DNA of 64,000 nt, from positions 1,178,001 through 1,242,000 of the forward strand of contig JAGTWJ010000007.1 of the NCBI GenBank assembly GCA_020064725.1, written 5' to 3'. The position numbers and the translations under genes are program-made. This stretch comes from Drechslerella dactyloides (taxonomy: Eukaryota > Ascomycota > Orbiliomycetes > Orbiliales > Orbiliaceae). Under the pieces are notes generated by a model that was not told where the DNA came from, searched no databases, and worked only from the letters and a program-made list of their open reading frames with translations. Positions 12,511 to 23,332 of the stretch are shown in pieces (the stretch's first letter is position 1; every line of letters starts with the position of its first letter).

Positions 12511-13876
12511 TCCATAATACATCGATATCATGTCGGTCAAAAGCACGACAGCACAGCTTTTCTCTTTCATACACTCTCGTTAACCACATTTTCAACAAAT
12601 TACAGCTGTTTTTTATAATGACGAACCCTATGCTCTGCTCTGTCACATTACATTTATATATCACACCTTCTGTTTTGTCTTTCGTTGGATATTTTCTTTT
12701 CGATTGGATTTTTGAGTATTTTGCCGGATACCATGTATAACATATAGTCTGTTTACTCTTCGTCATCTTTCGTTCGTACTGTCCTGCAATGGGTGTACTG
12801 GATCATGCGGCTTTCTACTATTCATGGTCATTTTACTATTTTTTTGTTCATATATCTGTATCATACAGGAGGCCTTGATATCTGGCTTGGAGTCTATCCA
12901 CGTCTACTCGTTTTATACAAATGTATACATATAGTCTTTGTTATGATTACCTCAATCGGCTGTGCGCTACATCGATATCCGTGGGTATCCATGTAAGCTA
13001 CCGGACAACACAGACATTGTAAAAATGCAACAGCCATCCCTCGATCGATTTGCACGCACCTGAATTCGTATCTTGGTCGAGCATTAGCTGACAGCCACGG
13101 TTCACGATGATGCATGCGTGCGTGCATGCGTGCAGTAGCTTAATCCATTAATAGAACTGTCAAGAGAACCTGGGAGAATCCTAGAGAATGCTCCGAAAAT
13201 TAAGCCGTTGGCTGAAACCCGGAGCTCAGTGACAGCTATTTGTCTGGTTGTGGATGGGTAGAAGTGTCCTAGCGAGTGCGGAATGTCGTAATATAAAAGT
13301 GTGTACTTTTAAATTCTATCTTGGTCCAGGTTAGACGCTGCCAAGAGCCAGGCGAATATTACGTACAGATGCTGGTGGTTGGTATTCTTCGTTAATCTAA
13401 TCTGCATGCAGACTGATATTTCGATTCCAGGAATCAAGCTTGCAAGGTCAGGGTTGCGAAAAGTCAGGGTCGCGATCGGCTCCTAGATCGGTAGGTGGCA
13501 GGTATACCGGGACCGCCCTGCAATTGCCACGGATATATTTGAGCGCTTCGAATCCCAGATGCGAGGTGGGAGAGATTAAGAGAATAATAATCTAGTAGGC
13601 GAGCGTCAAGTCTGTCGGTTGCGTCATAGGTATAGCAGTATAGTATCCATGTACCTGTCGTGAGGATGGTAAATTTGGTCGGTCGATCGGTGAGTGCACT
13701 CGCTGCTTTAGTTATATGATTTCATGAAGATCAGTTGGTATTCATGTACGCATTGGCGTTTAGTAGATCTACTCGAAGCTAGCGGACACATACAGCACTA
13801 GTGTACAAATAAGAATACAGCGTCGGATCCGGAGATTAGACGTGGACGTCATATATACAATACAGAACACCAACAG
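12511..13876. other. Intergenic region between convergent genes
   Basis: It lies between the 3' ends of the EGF-like gene (+) and the HAD hydrolase gene (-). I see no coding potential. It contains a cluster of alternating GCATGC/GCGTGC words at about 13107-13136. Confidence 0.6.
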
Positions 13877-15112
13877 CTAGTCGACGCCGCCCCGCTGCAT
13901 GCCGTAGTCGACCGCCTCCTCCACACCAGCCAGGATCCGCGCCGGCTTCAACGCGCCGACGAGCCCTTCCTCGCCACCCTCCCGCCCCCTGTGGAACACC
14001 CCGCTCTCGACTAGCAAGCTGCACCAGCCGAAGGCATTGGCACCCTCGATGTCGCTCCGCGGGTTGTCGCCGACCATGTAGACGGTCTTCACGCGCGTCC
14101 CCGCCCCCACGTTCTTCTCCAGGAGCCGGTTCAGAACACCTTCAGCATACTCGTACGTTAATCGGAACGGCTTCCCGATCGTTTGGGCTTTTAGTTCGGC
14201 GCCGCGGGTGACCTGTCGCCAGACGCCCTCGACGGCTGCGCGGAACCCGCCCTGTCCGAGGCGCGGGAGGTGATACCCGCCCTGCCACCAGAGGTCATTG
14301 TTGGACCACCATACCGTCGGCTGGCCGTCGTTCTGCCACTGTCCGTTCACGCCGTTGGACGAGCTGTACGTGCCCAGAGCGCCGCGTTCGGAGAGGAGGA
14401 GGTCGATCATAAGGTGCAGCGTAGGGCCCCAGTGGCGCGGGTCGTTGAAGACGAGGATTGCGTCGACGGGATCAATGAAGTCAGACGGCACCTGACCACG
14501 GTGGGTGAAACTCGGGACGTCGAACGGCCAGATTTCGGGATGGCAGCCGAGGAGGGCGTGTGGGGTGTAGACGTTCTTAAACCCGTATTGTTTGGCGACG
14601 TCGCCCACGTCGCAGGGGTGCTCTTCGGGTTCCGGGCCACCAACAGCGAGGACAGTGCGGTAGGTGGAGGTTAGAGATTTGAACGGAGTATGGGATTGGA
14701 TGAACATGTCTTCGGTGATTGGGTGGTCGAGCAGGCGGGAGAGGGTGGCCGTGCGGTGGGATTCATGGTGGCCGCCGCCGTTGGTGAGCAGGATGAAGGG
14801 TACTTTGGCGTCGGCGAGCTTGCGGAGGGCGGCGGTCGCGCCGGGCAGCGCTTTGTGGCCGCGCAGCAGGACGCCATCGATGCTATTCAGACTCCGTTAG
14901 TAGTGTATTCACAAAGCGTATTCGTGTTGTAACAAGTCAATAATGAATACGATGCAGGATAAGATGGTGAGGACGCACTCGAAGGCGAAGGCGTAGTCCG
15001 GCTTGGACGGCGTCGAGCTGTACAGCCGGCGGCGAGGGAGGCCCCGCACCCGCGTCCGAGAGGCCGCCGACGCGCGGAGGAGAGTGGTGGAGATGCGGGG
15101 TGCTGTCGCCAT
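13877..15112 (-). CDS. HAD-superfamily IIA hydrolase, CECR5/YKR070W-like, mitochondrial
   Basis: Two exons, 15112-14979 and 14882-13877, flank a 96-bp intron (donor GTGCGT, acceptor AATAG). Splicing restores the catalytic FAFDIDGVLLRG motif at about residues 42-53, whose aspartates carry out phosphoryl transfer in the HAD superfamily; this is strong support for the join. The product is 379 residues. The first 40 residues are rich in Arg, Ser and Ala with RRRLYSS, a typical mitochondrial targeting peptide. LLTNGGG (motif II, Thr in place of Thr/Ser) and GDNPRSDIEGAN (motif IV, about 313-325) complete the set. Length and motifs match the CECR5/HDHD5 family (yeast YKR070W, mitochondrial). The substrate is unknown. 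It is transcribed divergently from the F-box gene. Confidence 0.9.
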
Positions 15113-15246
15113 GTTGAATGCGTGCGATCTGTGTGGCCCACAAGCGAGCTTTTATCGGTGGAGAAGATGCAACAACCACCACCTCCTGTTATCACCACCT
15201 CCCACCATCGCCACTCTTTCCAGCTTCACCCCCCGCTCAATTGGCC
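15113..15246. promoter_or_regulatory. Short divergent promoter, HAD hydrolase and F-box gene
   Basis: Only 134 bp separate the two start codons (15112 on minus, 15247 on plus), so the two genes must share promoter sequence or have overlapping leaders. The segment is rich in CACC/CCACC words and has no clear TATA box. Confidence 0.6.
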
Positions 15247-16707
15247 ATGAGCACCGTCCATGGCGGCGCCGCTGCACCGGCGTCGTCGGCTTCGTCGGCG
15301 TCTTGCCAGTCGCTCCCCTTTGAGATCGTCTGCGAAATCGTCAGCTACATCACGACCCAGAGCGCCCTGCATACCACCGCCCGCATCTCCCGCCGCTTCA
15401 ACAGCGCGGCCACGCCGCTCCTCTACGACCACCCGCAGCTGACGGCCTCCAACATCGACGCCTTCGTCGCCGCGGTCGCGCCTACCGTCTACCCGCCGCC
15501 CCGCAAGCTGGCCGCCTCTTCCCCCGCCGAGTACCACCTCGCGGACCTCGTGCACGAGCTGGACCTTTCCGAGATCACTTACCGGGACACCCTACGCACC
15601 TCCATCGCCCGACTGCTCACGCACTGCCACTCGCTCACCCGTTTCGTCGGCCCACCAAAGTGCTTCACAGGTGTCGCCCTCCGAGCCCTCCGCCACAGCA
15701 CCAATCTCACCTACCTTGACCTCCGCGAGGGTCAGGAAACATGCGACCTCGTCGACTTCTTCCACGTCCTCAACTACCTCCCCCGCCTCACCGATCTGCA
15801 CTTCCCGCGCTCCGCGCTCTTCTCCTCCGCCGGGGCCCGCCAGTCCCGCGTGCAGTATTCTTCGCACGACTCCACCGCCGTTTCGCCGACGCTCACCATC
15901 GATATCGACATCAACGTCACCGTTCGCACACAGCCGCAGCAGACAACGCTGCGCACGACCTTCTTTTACCCGGCGAGTCTTAGAACGCTCACCGTCTCCG
16001 GCGGTATCATCGATAGCACGCTGCTCGCGTCGGGGACGCCACCGGTGACCATCACTTCGTTTAGAGCCTATCACCTGCCCTTCGTCCGCATGACCGCCCT
16101 ACGGCAGTACATCCATATGCTAGCACCGCAGCTGAGCCACCTCAGCGTGCTGCATCCAATCCCGCACCTGCCACACAACTTCCTGGACAGAATCCTGGTG
16201 TCGTGTCCGCAGCTGACGCATCTCGACGCCTCCGTCGATTTCCTAACCGCCCACATCTTCGACGAGGAGAACTGCGCGCCAGATCACCCGCTCGAGCGGA
16301 TAGATTTGGACTGCAGCGGTGGGATGGGATCTGAGTTTAAGATTTCGAGCGATGACATTAGTATTGCTTTGATGGAAGGCCGGCTGAAGCGGCTGCGGGT
16401 AGTGCGGGCGAGTGTCAAGCTTGGCTGGGGTAGACGCGGGGACGAGATGCGGCGGGTGAAGGATTTGGCCGAGCTGTTGTGTATGGACCGTAGTGGGTTC
16501 GGCGAGGAGGACGACGACGAGGATCTAGAGGTCGAGGGTGACTGCGATGCGGATGAGAGCGGGGATGGCGAGGCCGATGGGGAAGACGGCGAAGTGGAGG
16601 TTGAGCCGGAGGTAGTGGAGCCTGTGGCAGAGTTGATGGGACGAGAAAGAAAAGAGGATGGTGATGAGGATATGAACGGGAAGCTAGCGGGCGTCTGGCT
16701 ATTCTAA
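15247..16707 (+). CDS. F-box protein with leucine-rich segments
   Basis: I chose the ATG at 15247, giving 486 residues, because the F-box follows directly. The frame stays open further upstream to 15118, but that part would run through the partner gene's start region. The F-box-like domain is at about residues 18-64 (LPFEIVCEIVSYI, then ARISRRFNSAATPLLY). F-boxes normally bind Skp1 in SCF ubiquitin ligases. The middle contains irregular leucine-rich stretches such as LTDLHFP and LSHLSVLHPIPHLP, plausible substrate-binding repeats. The C-terminus has a long Asp/Glu tract at about 420-460. The substrate cannot be inferred. Confidence 0.8.
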   Translation: MSTVHGGAAAPASSASSASCQSLPFEIVCEIVSYITTQSALHTTARISRRFNSAATPLLYDHPQLTASNIDAFVAAVAPTVYPPPRKLAASSPAEYHLADLVHELDLSEITYRDTLRTSIARLLTHCHSLTRFVGPPKCFTGVALRALRHSTNLTYLDLREGQETCDLVDFFHVLNYLPRLTDLHFPRSALFSSAGARQSRVQYSSHDSTAVSPTLTIDIDINVTVRTQPQQTTLRTTFFYPASLRTLTVSGGIIDSTLLASGTPPVTITSFRAYHLPFVRMTALRQYIHMLAPQLSHLSVLHPIPHLPHNFLDRILVSCPQLTHLDASVDFLTAHIFDEENCAPDHPLERIDLDCSGGMGSEFKISSDDISIALMEGRLKRLRVVRASVKLGWGRRGDEMRRVKDLAELLCMDRSGFGEEDDDEDLEVEGDCDADESGDGEADGEDGEVEVEPEVVEPVAELMGRERKEDGDEDMNGKLAGVWLF

Positions 16708-17311
16708 CGGGTCTCCTTCCTTTCGTTATATCCTTTCTGTTCTTTTATCAGGGAAGTTTGTTAGATGCTTTGCAATTTTGCTTGGTTTTTTATCGTGGGA
16801 TTCCGTGGCTTCTGGTACAATTTGTGGCTCTGATTTCGTATCGCTTGGTTAATTTTACAGCTGGGTACAAGACTGATATATATTCCTTGAAGGACTGTTT
16901 TCTTCTTCTTCTTTGTTTTGCTTGGGACGGGCGGGCTATATAGGGTTTCATGATATACGGACAATGATATCAGATACAGGAAGAACTTTGGTATGTACGT
17001 TAGTTTTGCGGGTCCCTGACTAAGTAAATACTCCTTTTTGTCTAGCTAGCTTGTCCATAATATTATTTAGCTAATTAGCTACAATTTGATGCGATTGAAT
17101 TCCACTCGACGTCTGGCATTAGTCTGGCATATAAATTTCCGGATCGCATTACAAATGCGAAGTATATGCTTGTACTACGTTACACCGAGCAGGGATCTCA
17201 GGATGGTATGCATGGCGACTGAAGTGTTGGCACGCGGGATCTATCAATTTCCTTAATCGTAATCTAGACGTATCGACAGAGTTGACTCTAAATCGCTCCA
17301 ATCATTTGCCT
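16708..17311. other. Intergenic region between convergent genes
   Basis: This is the 3' flank of both the F-box gene and the small minus-strand gene. It is AT-rich and T-rich just after the F-box stop, consistent with 3' UTR and polyadenylation sequence. Nothing else is recognised. Confidence 0.6.
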
Positions 17312-18015
17312 TCAGCGCGGCTTGGAGGGCCTGCTGTCCTCCTCGTCAGAACTATCCCACTGCACGACCCCAATTTTCGCAGCATCATCGTCAGCAGTGT
17401 CGTCGTCCGGTGATTGTTTCTTGCTATTCGTAGTGGCGCTAGCACTTTCGTTAAATGTAAAGGGTGGTGCTTTGCGGGGTGTAGCTTTGCTACCGGTTGC
17501 GTCTACAGGATATCAGCCAGTATCTGAAGTTGGGGTTGCGCGTGCGTGCGCACGATATTTAATGCGTTGCTGTTGCATTGCGGAAGAAGGTTAGGCTTAC
17601 GGCTGCCGATTCTAGACCCCTCTGCAACGTCAAACCTCCTCATGCCTGGCGGCGCAGACTTCGGGGCACCGGCATTGGATGAATTGGCGGACCCGAATTT
17701 CGGACCCGCGCTCTTGAGCAGGCTGCGGAAGTCCGGTGTCTTGGGTGGCTTGCCGATTGATTGTGGTGGTAATCGGACGGGTGTGTCTTCGCGGGCGCGC
17801 GTGCGTTCGACGGTGGCGCTTGACGGGAGGGTTTGCTGCGGCGGGGTGCTAGGGTCTGCGGGTGCCGGTAAGGGTGCCGGGGCAGTTGACGTCGACGGGT
17901 CTGGCGTTGTGGTTTGCGGGGGCGTCGAGGGGGCAGATGTGGATGTGGGAGTGGTTGGCTCTGGGGTTGCCATATCTTCGAGGACTGGTGTATCCGATTG
18001 GATCCGTAGATGCAA
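17312..18015 (-). CDS. Small hypothetical protein, Pro/Thr/Ser-rich, two exons
   Basis: Exon 1 (18015-17601) and exon 2 (17502-17312) are joined across a 98-bp intron (GTAAGC donor, CTGTAG acceptor) and give 201 residues. Starting at the in-frame ATG at 17973 instead would give 187. The N-terminal half is a low-complexity Thr/Pro/Ser/Ala region. The middle has a more conserved-looking segment (FRSLLKSAGPKFGS, then MRRFDVAEGSRIGS). The new C-terminus from exon 2 is acidic and ends with VVQWDSSDEEDSRPSKPR. I recognise no domain; the composition suggests an intrinsically disordered, probably nuclear or cytosolic protein. The clean exon join with matching phase is the main reason for calling it real. 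Confidence 0.55.
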
Positions 18016-19095
18016 AGGCCGATTCGAATTGGCTTGGGTGTTTGTGGCGTTTGCGAGGCTAGCTTTGAGTATCGAAAGCTCCGAAGTTGCAGTTGTGGAC
18101 AGTGCAAAGGCTTGATACTGGGATGAAGTGATTTCGATTCAGTGAGGAGAGTTGCCTGCAACCTTGCAAATTTTATATCACATGGTAGATAATATATGAT
18201 TGGCGATCAGAGTCACCGTTGTCATTCCTATACACTATGCTGAGTGTAGTGAATTTGCAAATCCGAAGACCGCTGATGGAGTTATAATGATGCCCGTTGC
18301 ATTTTACCACTCGACTCTTCGGACATGAGAAAGCTACGGATCCATAAAAATACATCATACTAGACCGATCATTTCGTTGGATGAGGGCGGAGCGCAGCGA
18401 GCTAGATTCACAAAACGAGACGAGAACGGAAAAGTGGGTTCGAATATTAGAGTGATTCGAACTGGCTGTGGGGGGGCACAGTTTCATGATATATGATTTC
18501 CGGGGAAATTGGCCTTCGCCCAGCGTACCTGAGTATTAAAACATATTAGAAGTCCCGTAAAGCTAAATCCATGTATAGAACATTCATGACGTAGGCCAGG
18601 ATGCACAGAATCCGGAAAACGGGTATATAAAAATGCAAATAATTCTGAAAGTAACAATCGTAATAACCATATTGTCTTGCAAACTTGTGTCGTAAACCAG
18701 ACTACCAGTCTTTTCGTAGACGAAGCCGCGACAGCGAATTTAAGCATACATATCTTGATGCATCTCGGTCAATCCCCAACTTGACGCCGTCAGTCAAGCT
18801 GCGACACTAACTGTAGCTATTCGGTTCAGATTTTCCTGAGCATACAGCCAATGCTCCTGCGTTTCCTGAGATGGGCCTAATCCTCAACGCCCGTTGAGAT
18901 TTGGCTCTCTGTTCGCTTTCTTCATCCCCGTCACCGTTGCGTTTGCGTCGCTCCAGCGAGCATCGGCCAAATTTGCAAATGCCATGAAATTCATATCCCG
19001 AACAGCTTTGATGTAGTAGATTGAGTAATAACAAAATGAATCCCAGAGGTTGCCATCTACACTCGACAGCTTCGTAGAGCAAACTAAGAAACAAG
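18016..19095. other. Intergenic region
   Basis: It lies between the start of the small hypothetical gene and the 3' end of the Gemin2-like gene. Only short overlapping frames are present. It probably holds the promoter of the former and the 3' UTR of the latter. Confidence 0.55.
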
Positions 19096-21026
19096 CTAAC
19101 GCCGCTCCGCAAGTAGATCCCGCTGTCCGAACGCCTCGCCGACGATACTCACAATCATGTCAAGCGCAAACATCGTCTTGACGTCCGGAATGCGCGGGGC
19201 TACTGTCTCTTGAAAATCGCCATCCTCCGCTTCGCCGTCCCCCACTTCCTTTCGGCCACTTCCATCAGCGACAATGGGTGGGTTCTCGTCAGTGTCAATT
19301 TTCGTCTCGGGAGTCTGTTCCATGGCGGCGTCGCTTTCGACCGCAGGGCTTTCCCTCATGGTGTCGACCTCGACAGCGGGAGGAGCCTCGGAATCCTCTT
19401 CCGGCGATTGCACTGGCTCCTTCTCCTCTTCAGCCTTTGGTGAATCTTCTTCAGCCTTTGGTGTCGCCGGTGTGACTGAAATGGTGGGCACCGCTAACTT
19501 CGCTACCGCCTTATCGTTCACAACTACAGACCGCGGCCTGAACAGCGCGGCTTTTTTCGCTGGGCGCTCCTCGTCAGTTTCCACCGGGCTCACAACCGGC
19601 GCTTCCACACGCTCGTCAACCTGGACTTTGCATTCTCCATCTCCGGCTTCTATCTGCGACGCGCTCCTCCCTCCACCGTTCATATATTCCATGACCTCCC
19701 GTTGCATCTTCTCATCCCACCAATCCGCCCCTCCCGCAGCCACAATCCTTCCCCTCGCATCCGCCGCCTTTCCCAAATTAAACACTGCTTTCTTCCCCAG
19801 TTCGCGCAGCACGCTAACCTCCTCGTTCATCAGCACGCCGACATCGTTCGTGCGTGCTAGCAGTGACCAGACCCATTGCCCCTGCCACTCGTTAACGTTG
19901 ACCCAGCCGAGATTCTTGCGGATGTGCTTGAGCGCTTTGATTGCGATTTCCGAGGTAATGTTCTGCAGGAGCGGGAGGGAGGGGTTATTGGCGATCATGT
20001 AGTCGCGCCAGAGGGTTGGGTTTGCCGGGAATGTGGTAGTGTCGGAGGGGTCTTGGGGTGTAGTTAGGATCGCATCGCGGGTGGCGTGGAAATTGGAGAG
20101 GAGGGATGTGTGCCAGGATGGTGAGATTTCGCGGGGAGGCAGGATGCCCGGTGTCGTTGGAGCGGTGGGGAGGGTTGGTGCCGAGCGGGCGATATATGCG
20201 CCGTCGTCGTAGTATGCTGAGGAGTCGGAGTCGCTGTCAGAGTCGTACGGGTCGATAGGCCATTCATCGTCGTCGTCGTCATCTTCATCGTCGTAGGTAT
20301 TGTTATAATCCTCGTATCCGAATTGTTGGTCGTCGCCGTAGGATAGTCTGCCAGATTGCTGGGATGGTTCCTCCGCGGGTGGGAGCGCAGACGCCTGCTG
20401 TTCAGTATACGCGGCGACGTTATCGTCGTCGTAGAGGAGGGCGTCTACATTCTCCGGGATCGGTCGCTCGGTGATTGCAGCTGCAACTGATGTTGGTGCC
20501 GCGATGACGATGGCTGAGACGGCGACTTTGCAGCGGACGGGGGTTTGCGACGCGGTGAGCAGGTTTGGTACGCCGCGGGCTTCGTGTCTGTGAGAGATAC
20601 TTACATCAGCTGCTGTCCAGGGTAGAAAAAAGGCGTTAGAAAGGAGAGTAACGTCAAAATAGACTATGGTGAAACACACCTGACCATGCGCAGGTACGAC
20701 AGGCCGTCGATAGCGGGGCGGGACAGGTCGACAGCGTCGTCAGCGCCTTGCAGCTCGGGAAAGGCACCGCGCTGGTTCGTCGTCGGGTCGACGTAGCCGC
20801 GGGAACCGGTCGCTGATAGACCGGCTCTGCTGCTCTTCAGCGGTTTGGAGTCCCACACGTAGTCTTCCAGTTCAACGTCTTCGGAGACGCCTTCGGGGAC
20901 GTCTTCGGGGAGATCATCGCTAAGGTGGCTGTCGTCGGGATATGGCTGCTGTTCAGACGGGGTTGAGCGCGTGGGTGCGGTGTGTTCGTGGTAGTTCTTC
21001 TTACCAGCCCTCTTCCTCTTCGCCAT
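19096..21026 (-). CDS. Gemin2/SIP1-like (Brr1-type) snRNP assembly protein
   Basis: Exon 1 (21026-20680) and exon 2 (20587-19096) are joined across a 92-bp intron (GTGTGT donor, CACAG acceptor); the product is 612 residues. Splicing creates YLRMVRHEARGVPNLLTA at about 111-128, which matches the family signature (YLxxVRxEAxxxPxVxxA). A second family-like helix, WVWSLLARTNDVGVL followed by LRELGKKAV, lies at about 352-385. Gemin2 proteins bind the SMN complex and Sm proteins during spliceosomal snRNP assembly. The N-terminus is basic (MAKRKRAGKK), fitting a nuclear location. The protein is far longer than animal Gemin2 because of an acidic repeat-like insert after residue 170 and a long acidic C-terminal tail with Glu/Lys repeats. 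The family call rests on these two motifs. Confidence 0.75.
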
Positions 21027-21064
21027 GATTGATTATGTATAAGGAGTGTGCGCGTATGTGTATG

Positions 21065-21090
21065 CGTGCGTGTGTGTGTGTGTGTGCGCG
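21065..21090. repeat. GT/CA microsatellite
   Basis: An alternating GT run with some GC interruptions, immediately upstream of the Gemin2-like start codon. Confidence 0.85.
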
Positions 21091-22276
21091 CCTGTACTGG
21101 TCGCGATGTGGTGATGTCTGGTGGTTGAGTGATGGCGATGGTGTTCCGTGAATCTGCGCGACTCACAGCTGCACAGGGCTCTTGGCAAAATTTGGCAATT
21201 GCCAGAAAAGTACTCTCCAAGCAAACCCCTGTAGACAGTCTGTATGTGTGTAACCAACCACCAATTCTATTTTCACATTTGGACTTTCAACGCTTCAACG
21301 CTCTGGTCTTGATCGAAGATTGAATGTCCTCTGATATCTGAGAATCGGCCAATATAAATTTTTACCCGGAACACTTTTTCAATAGAAATATGACATTCCG
21401 AAACGCGACTTGTGCAAAACTCGAGAGATCCGGCCTACGGCCTACTCGAGTACTCCCGAATATGCAAATTCCGCTTTGCCTTTACTCTTTCTAAGGCTGA
21501 GCAGACACCCTCCTTGCAGCCAGACAATTGATCGCTTCATGTCCCCTCTTCGCTCGATCACCACAAGCAGGAGAGAAACCATTCGTAGTTGCCAGCAGCT
21601 ATCAGGGTTCTAGAGCGTCGCTTCACAGGAATACCGGATAACCACGTTAGGGAAACAATATAATCATGATTCGCACTTAAATTTCGCATACTCGCTGCGA
21701 GACCAGCATACTACAGTAATTGATTCTAAGGCACCAACTCACCACTATGGACACGATCTAGGAGACGACACCGCAAGCCGCTATTATTTTCTCGCGAATG
21801 AATCAGTTTCCTACTGGCCTCTAGGAGTTGGTTCATATTGGAGCATAGTGTGATTTTCTCGGTTTGCAAATTATCGTAACGATTGTCGTGTACCTACTTG
21901 CCAAAATTTTGGCGAATCCCTCGGGAAAGAAAGAGTACAAGTGCTTCCAACTGGTCTCACGAGCTGGATCGTACGGAGTGCGTCTATGAGGCATATTTTT
22001 GTGACCTGTGAATATACTAAGAGCTCTTGCGATCGCAGTTATCGGCTAGTTTATTGAGATGCACATGGTGGCCTCGTTCCTGCATCGCTATCAAAGACAA
22101 TGGTCCCGAAGATTCACTAGGATAGTAAATAAACTCATTTATGGTTGGCAATTGACATACAGTTTGATCATATAACAGGGTATCTGACTGATCAACTCCA
22201 CCTCGAGACCTAGACCCCCAGTTTTGACACTGTAAAGAGTTTAAGTAGCCGATATAATGCAAAGGAGGCTTACACA

Positions 22277-22815
22277 TATATGCCTCCTGTTAATGATGTG
22301 ATATGGAATATTCCGTGTATATTATAGCCTAATAATTCAACGGGTCCATCCGTAAATACCCGCATATAGTTTAATCAGCCGACTATATATATTTGGAGGG
22401 GAATTGAGGTACTCACTGAAGACATACGCTTCCCTTTGCGTTGGTTTGGCGCTGCAATACTGGACCGGCACTATGGCTATTGATTCGAATATGCAGCCTC
22501 GTTGGTATATTATGATTGTACCAACTCCGTCCTCCCGTCTTGAAGCGGCTGGGCTGCTTCATGGATTAAATTTCCGAGGGGATATAATGGCGCATGCATA
22601 TACCCACCGTTATTAACATGATATGCAGCCTTGCGAGACGATGATTGGACTAAATATGTGTGACTATCTTCGAGTGGCTGCTTATGGTTTAGTTAGCCGA
22701 CGTCGTACAGCAGGGCGTGCATGTACCCACCGTCATCGATGTGATATACATTTACGCTGGACACTCTAGTTATAACAAGTCCGTCCTATAACCCTTAAGT
22801 GGCGGCTTAGCGAGC
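22277..22815. repeat. Diverged, irregularly spaced repeat units
   Basis: A module resembling CCACCGTTATTAACATGATA occurs near 22600, as a close relative near 22726 (ACCCACCGTCATCGATGTGA) and more loosely near 22280 (CCTCCTGTTAATGATGTGAT). A second module with TCCGTCC followed by AAG-GGC (AACTCCGTCCTCCCG-like) occurs near 22522 and 22779, with a weaker relative near 22340. The spacing is irregular, so the units are old or rearranged. They may be remnants of a mobile or satellite-like element. Confidence 0.4.
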
Positions 22816-23332
22816 ATATAGGCCGCCGATTTAGTCGAGTTTTGTATATTTGTAGAAGGTATTAATATGTATCCTGAGGCGAAAAGCGGCTATGATATAA
22901 ATATCCGGAATATATATATCCGGATCCTTAAAAAAGAAATATTTAAATCGAATTTCGTTACTTGATCAAAGAACCTCTTACCCCTAGCTACCGTCCTTAG
23001 AGCGATGTTATCAGTTACGTAACTATAGACTCCATCTTCCGCATTGATCATTGTGTAACGTAGACTTCATGACCTCGCTTCTTCGCTCTTGGTCGGATAC
23101 AAAAGCTAAAACCAGCTGTAGACGTTGTAGCTGGTGTGTATAGATCCAGTCTCAGCAAGAACGCCTGCTTGTACATCCAGCGCCGTGAGCAATTCACGTA
23201 TAAATACCGTCTCGACTTCGCCTTGCCATCGTCTTATCCTAGAGACCTTTCGCAGTGCCCAGTCAATTCCGTATAACACGGTCATCAGCTTCTTCAAATC
23301 TTTTCTTCCCCAGAACAACATTAGCTATCATC

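Larger units (their letters stand above)
21027..23332. other. AT-rich intergenic region with repeats
   Basis: No coding potential is recognised. The first part is the promoter of the Gemin2-like gene and contains a GT microsatellite. Bases 22270-22860 contain diverged repeat units (listed separately). Around 22800-22980 the sequence is strongly AT-rich with many TATA words. Confidence 0.6.

Noticed and set aside
15592..16074. 160-codon minus-strand frame
   Set aside because: Antisense shadow of the F-box gene, Arg/Glu/Gly-rich without a domain.
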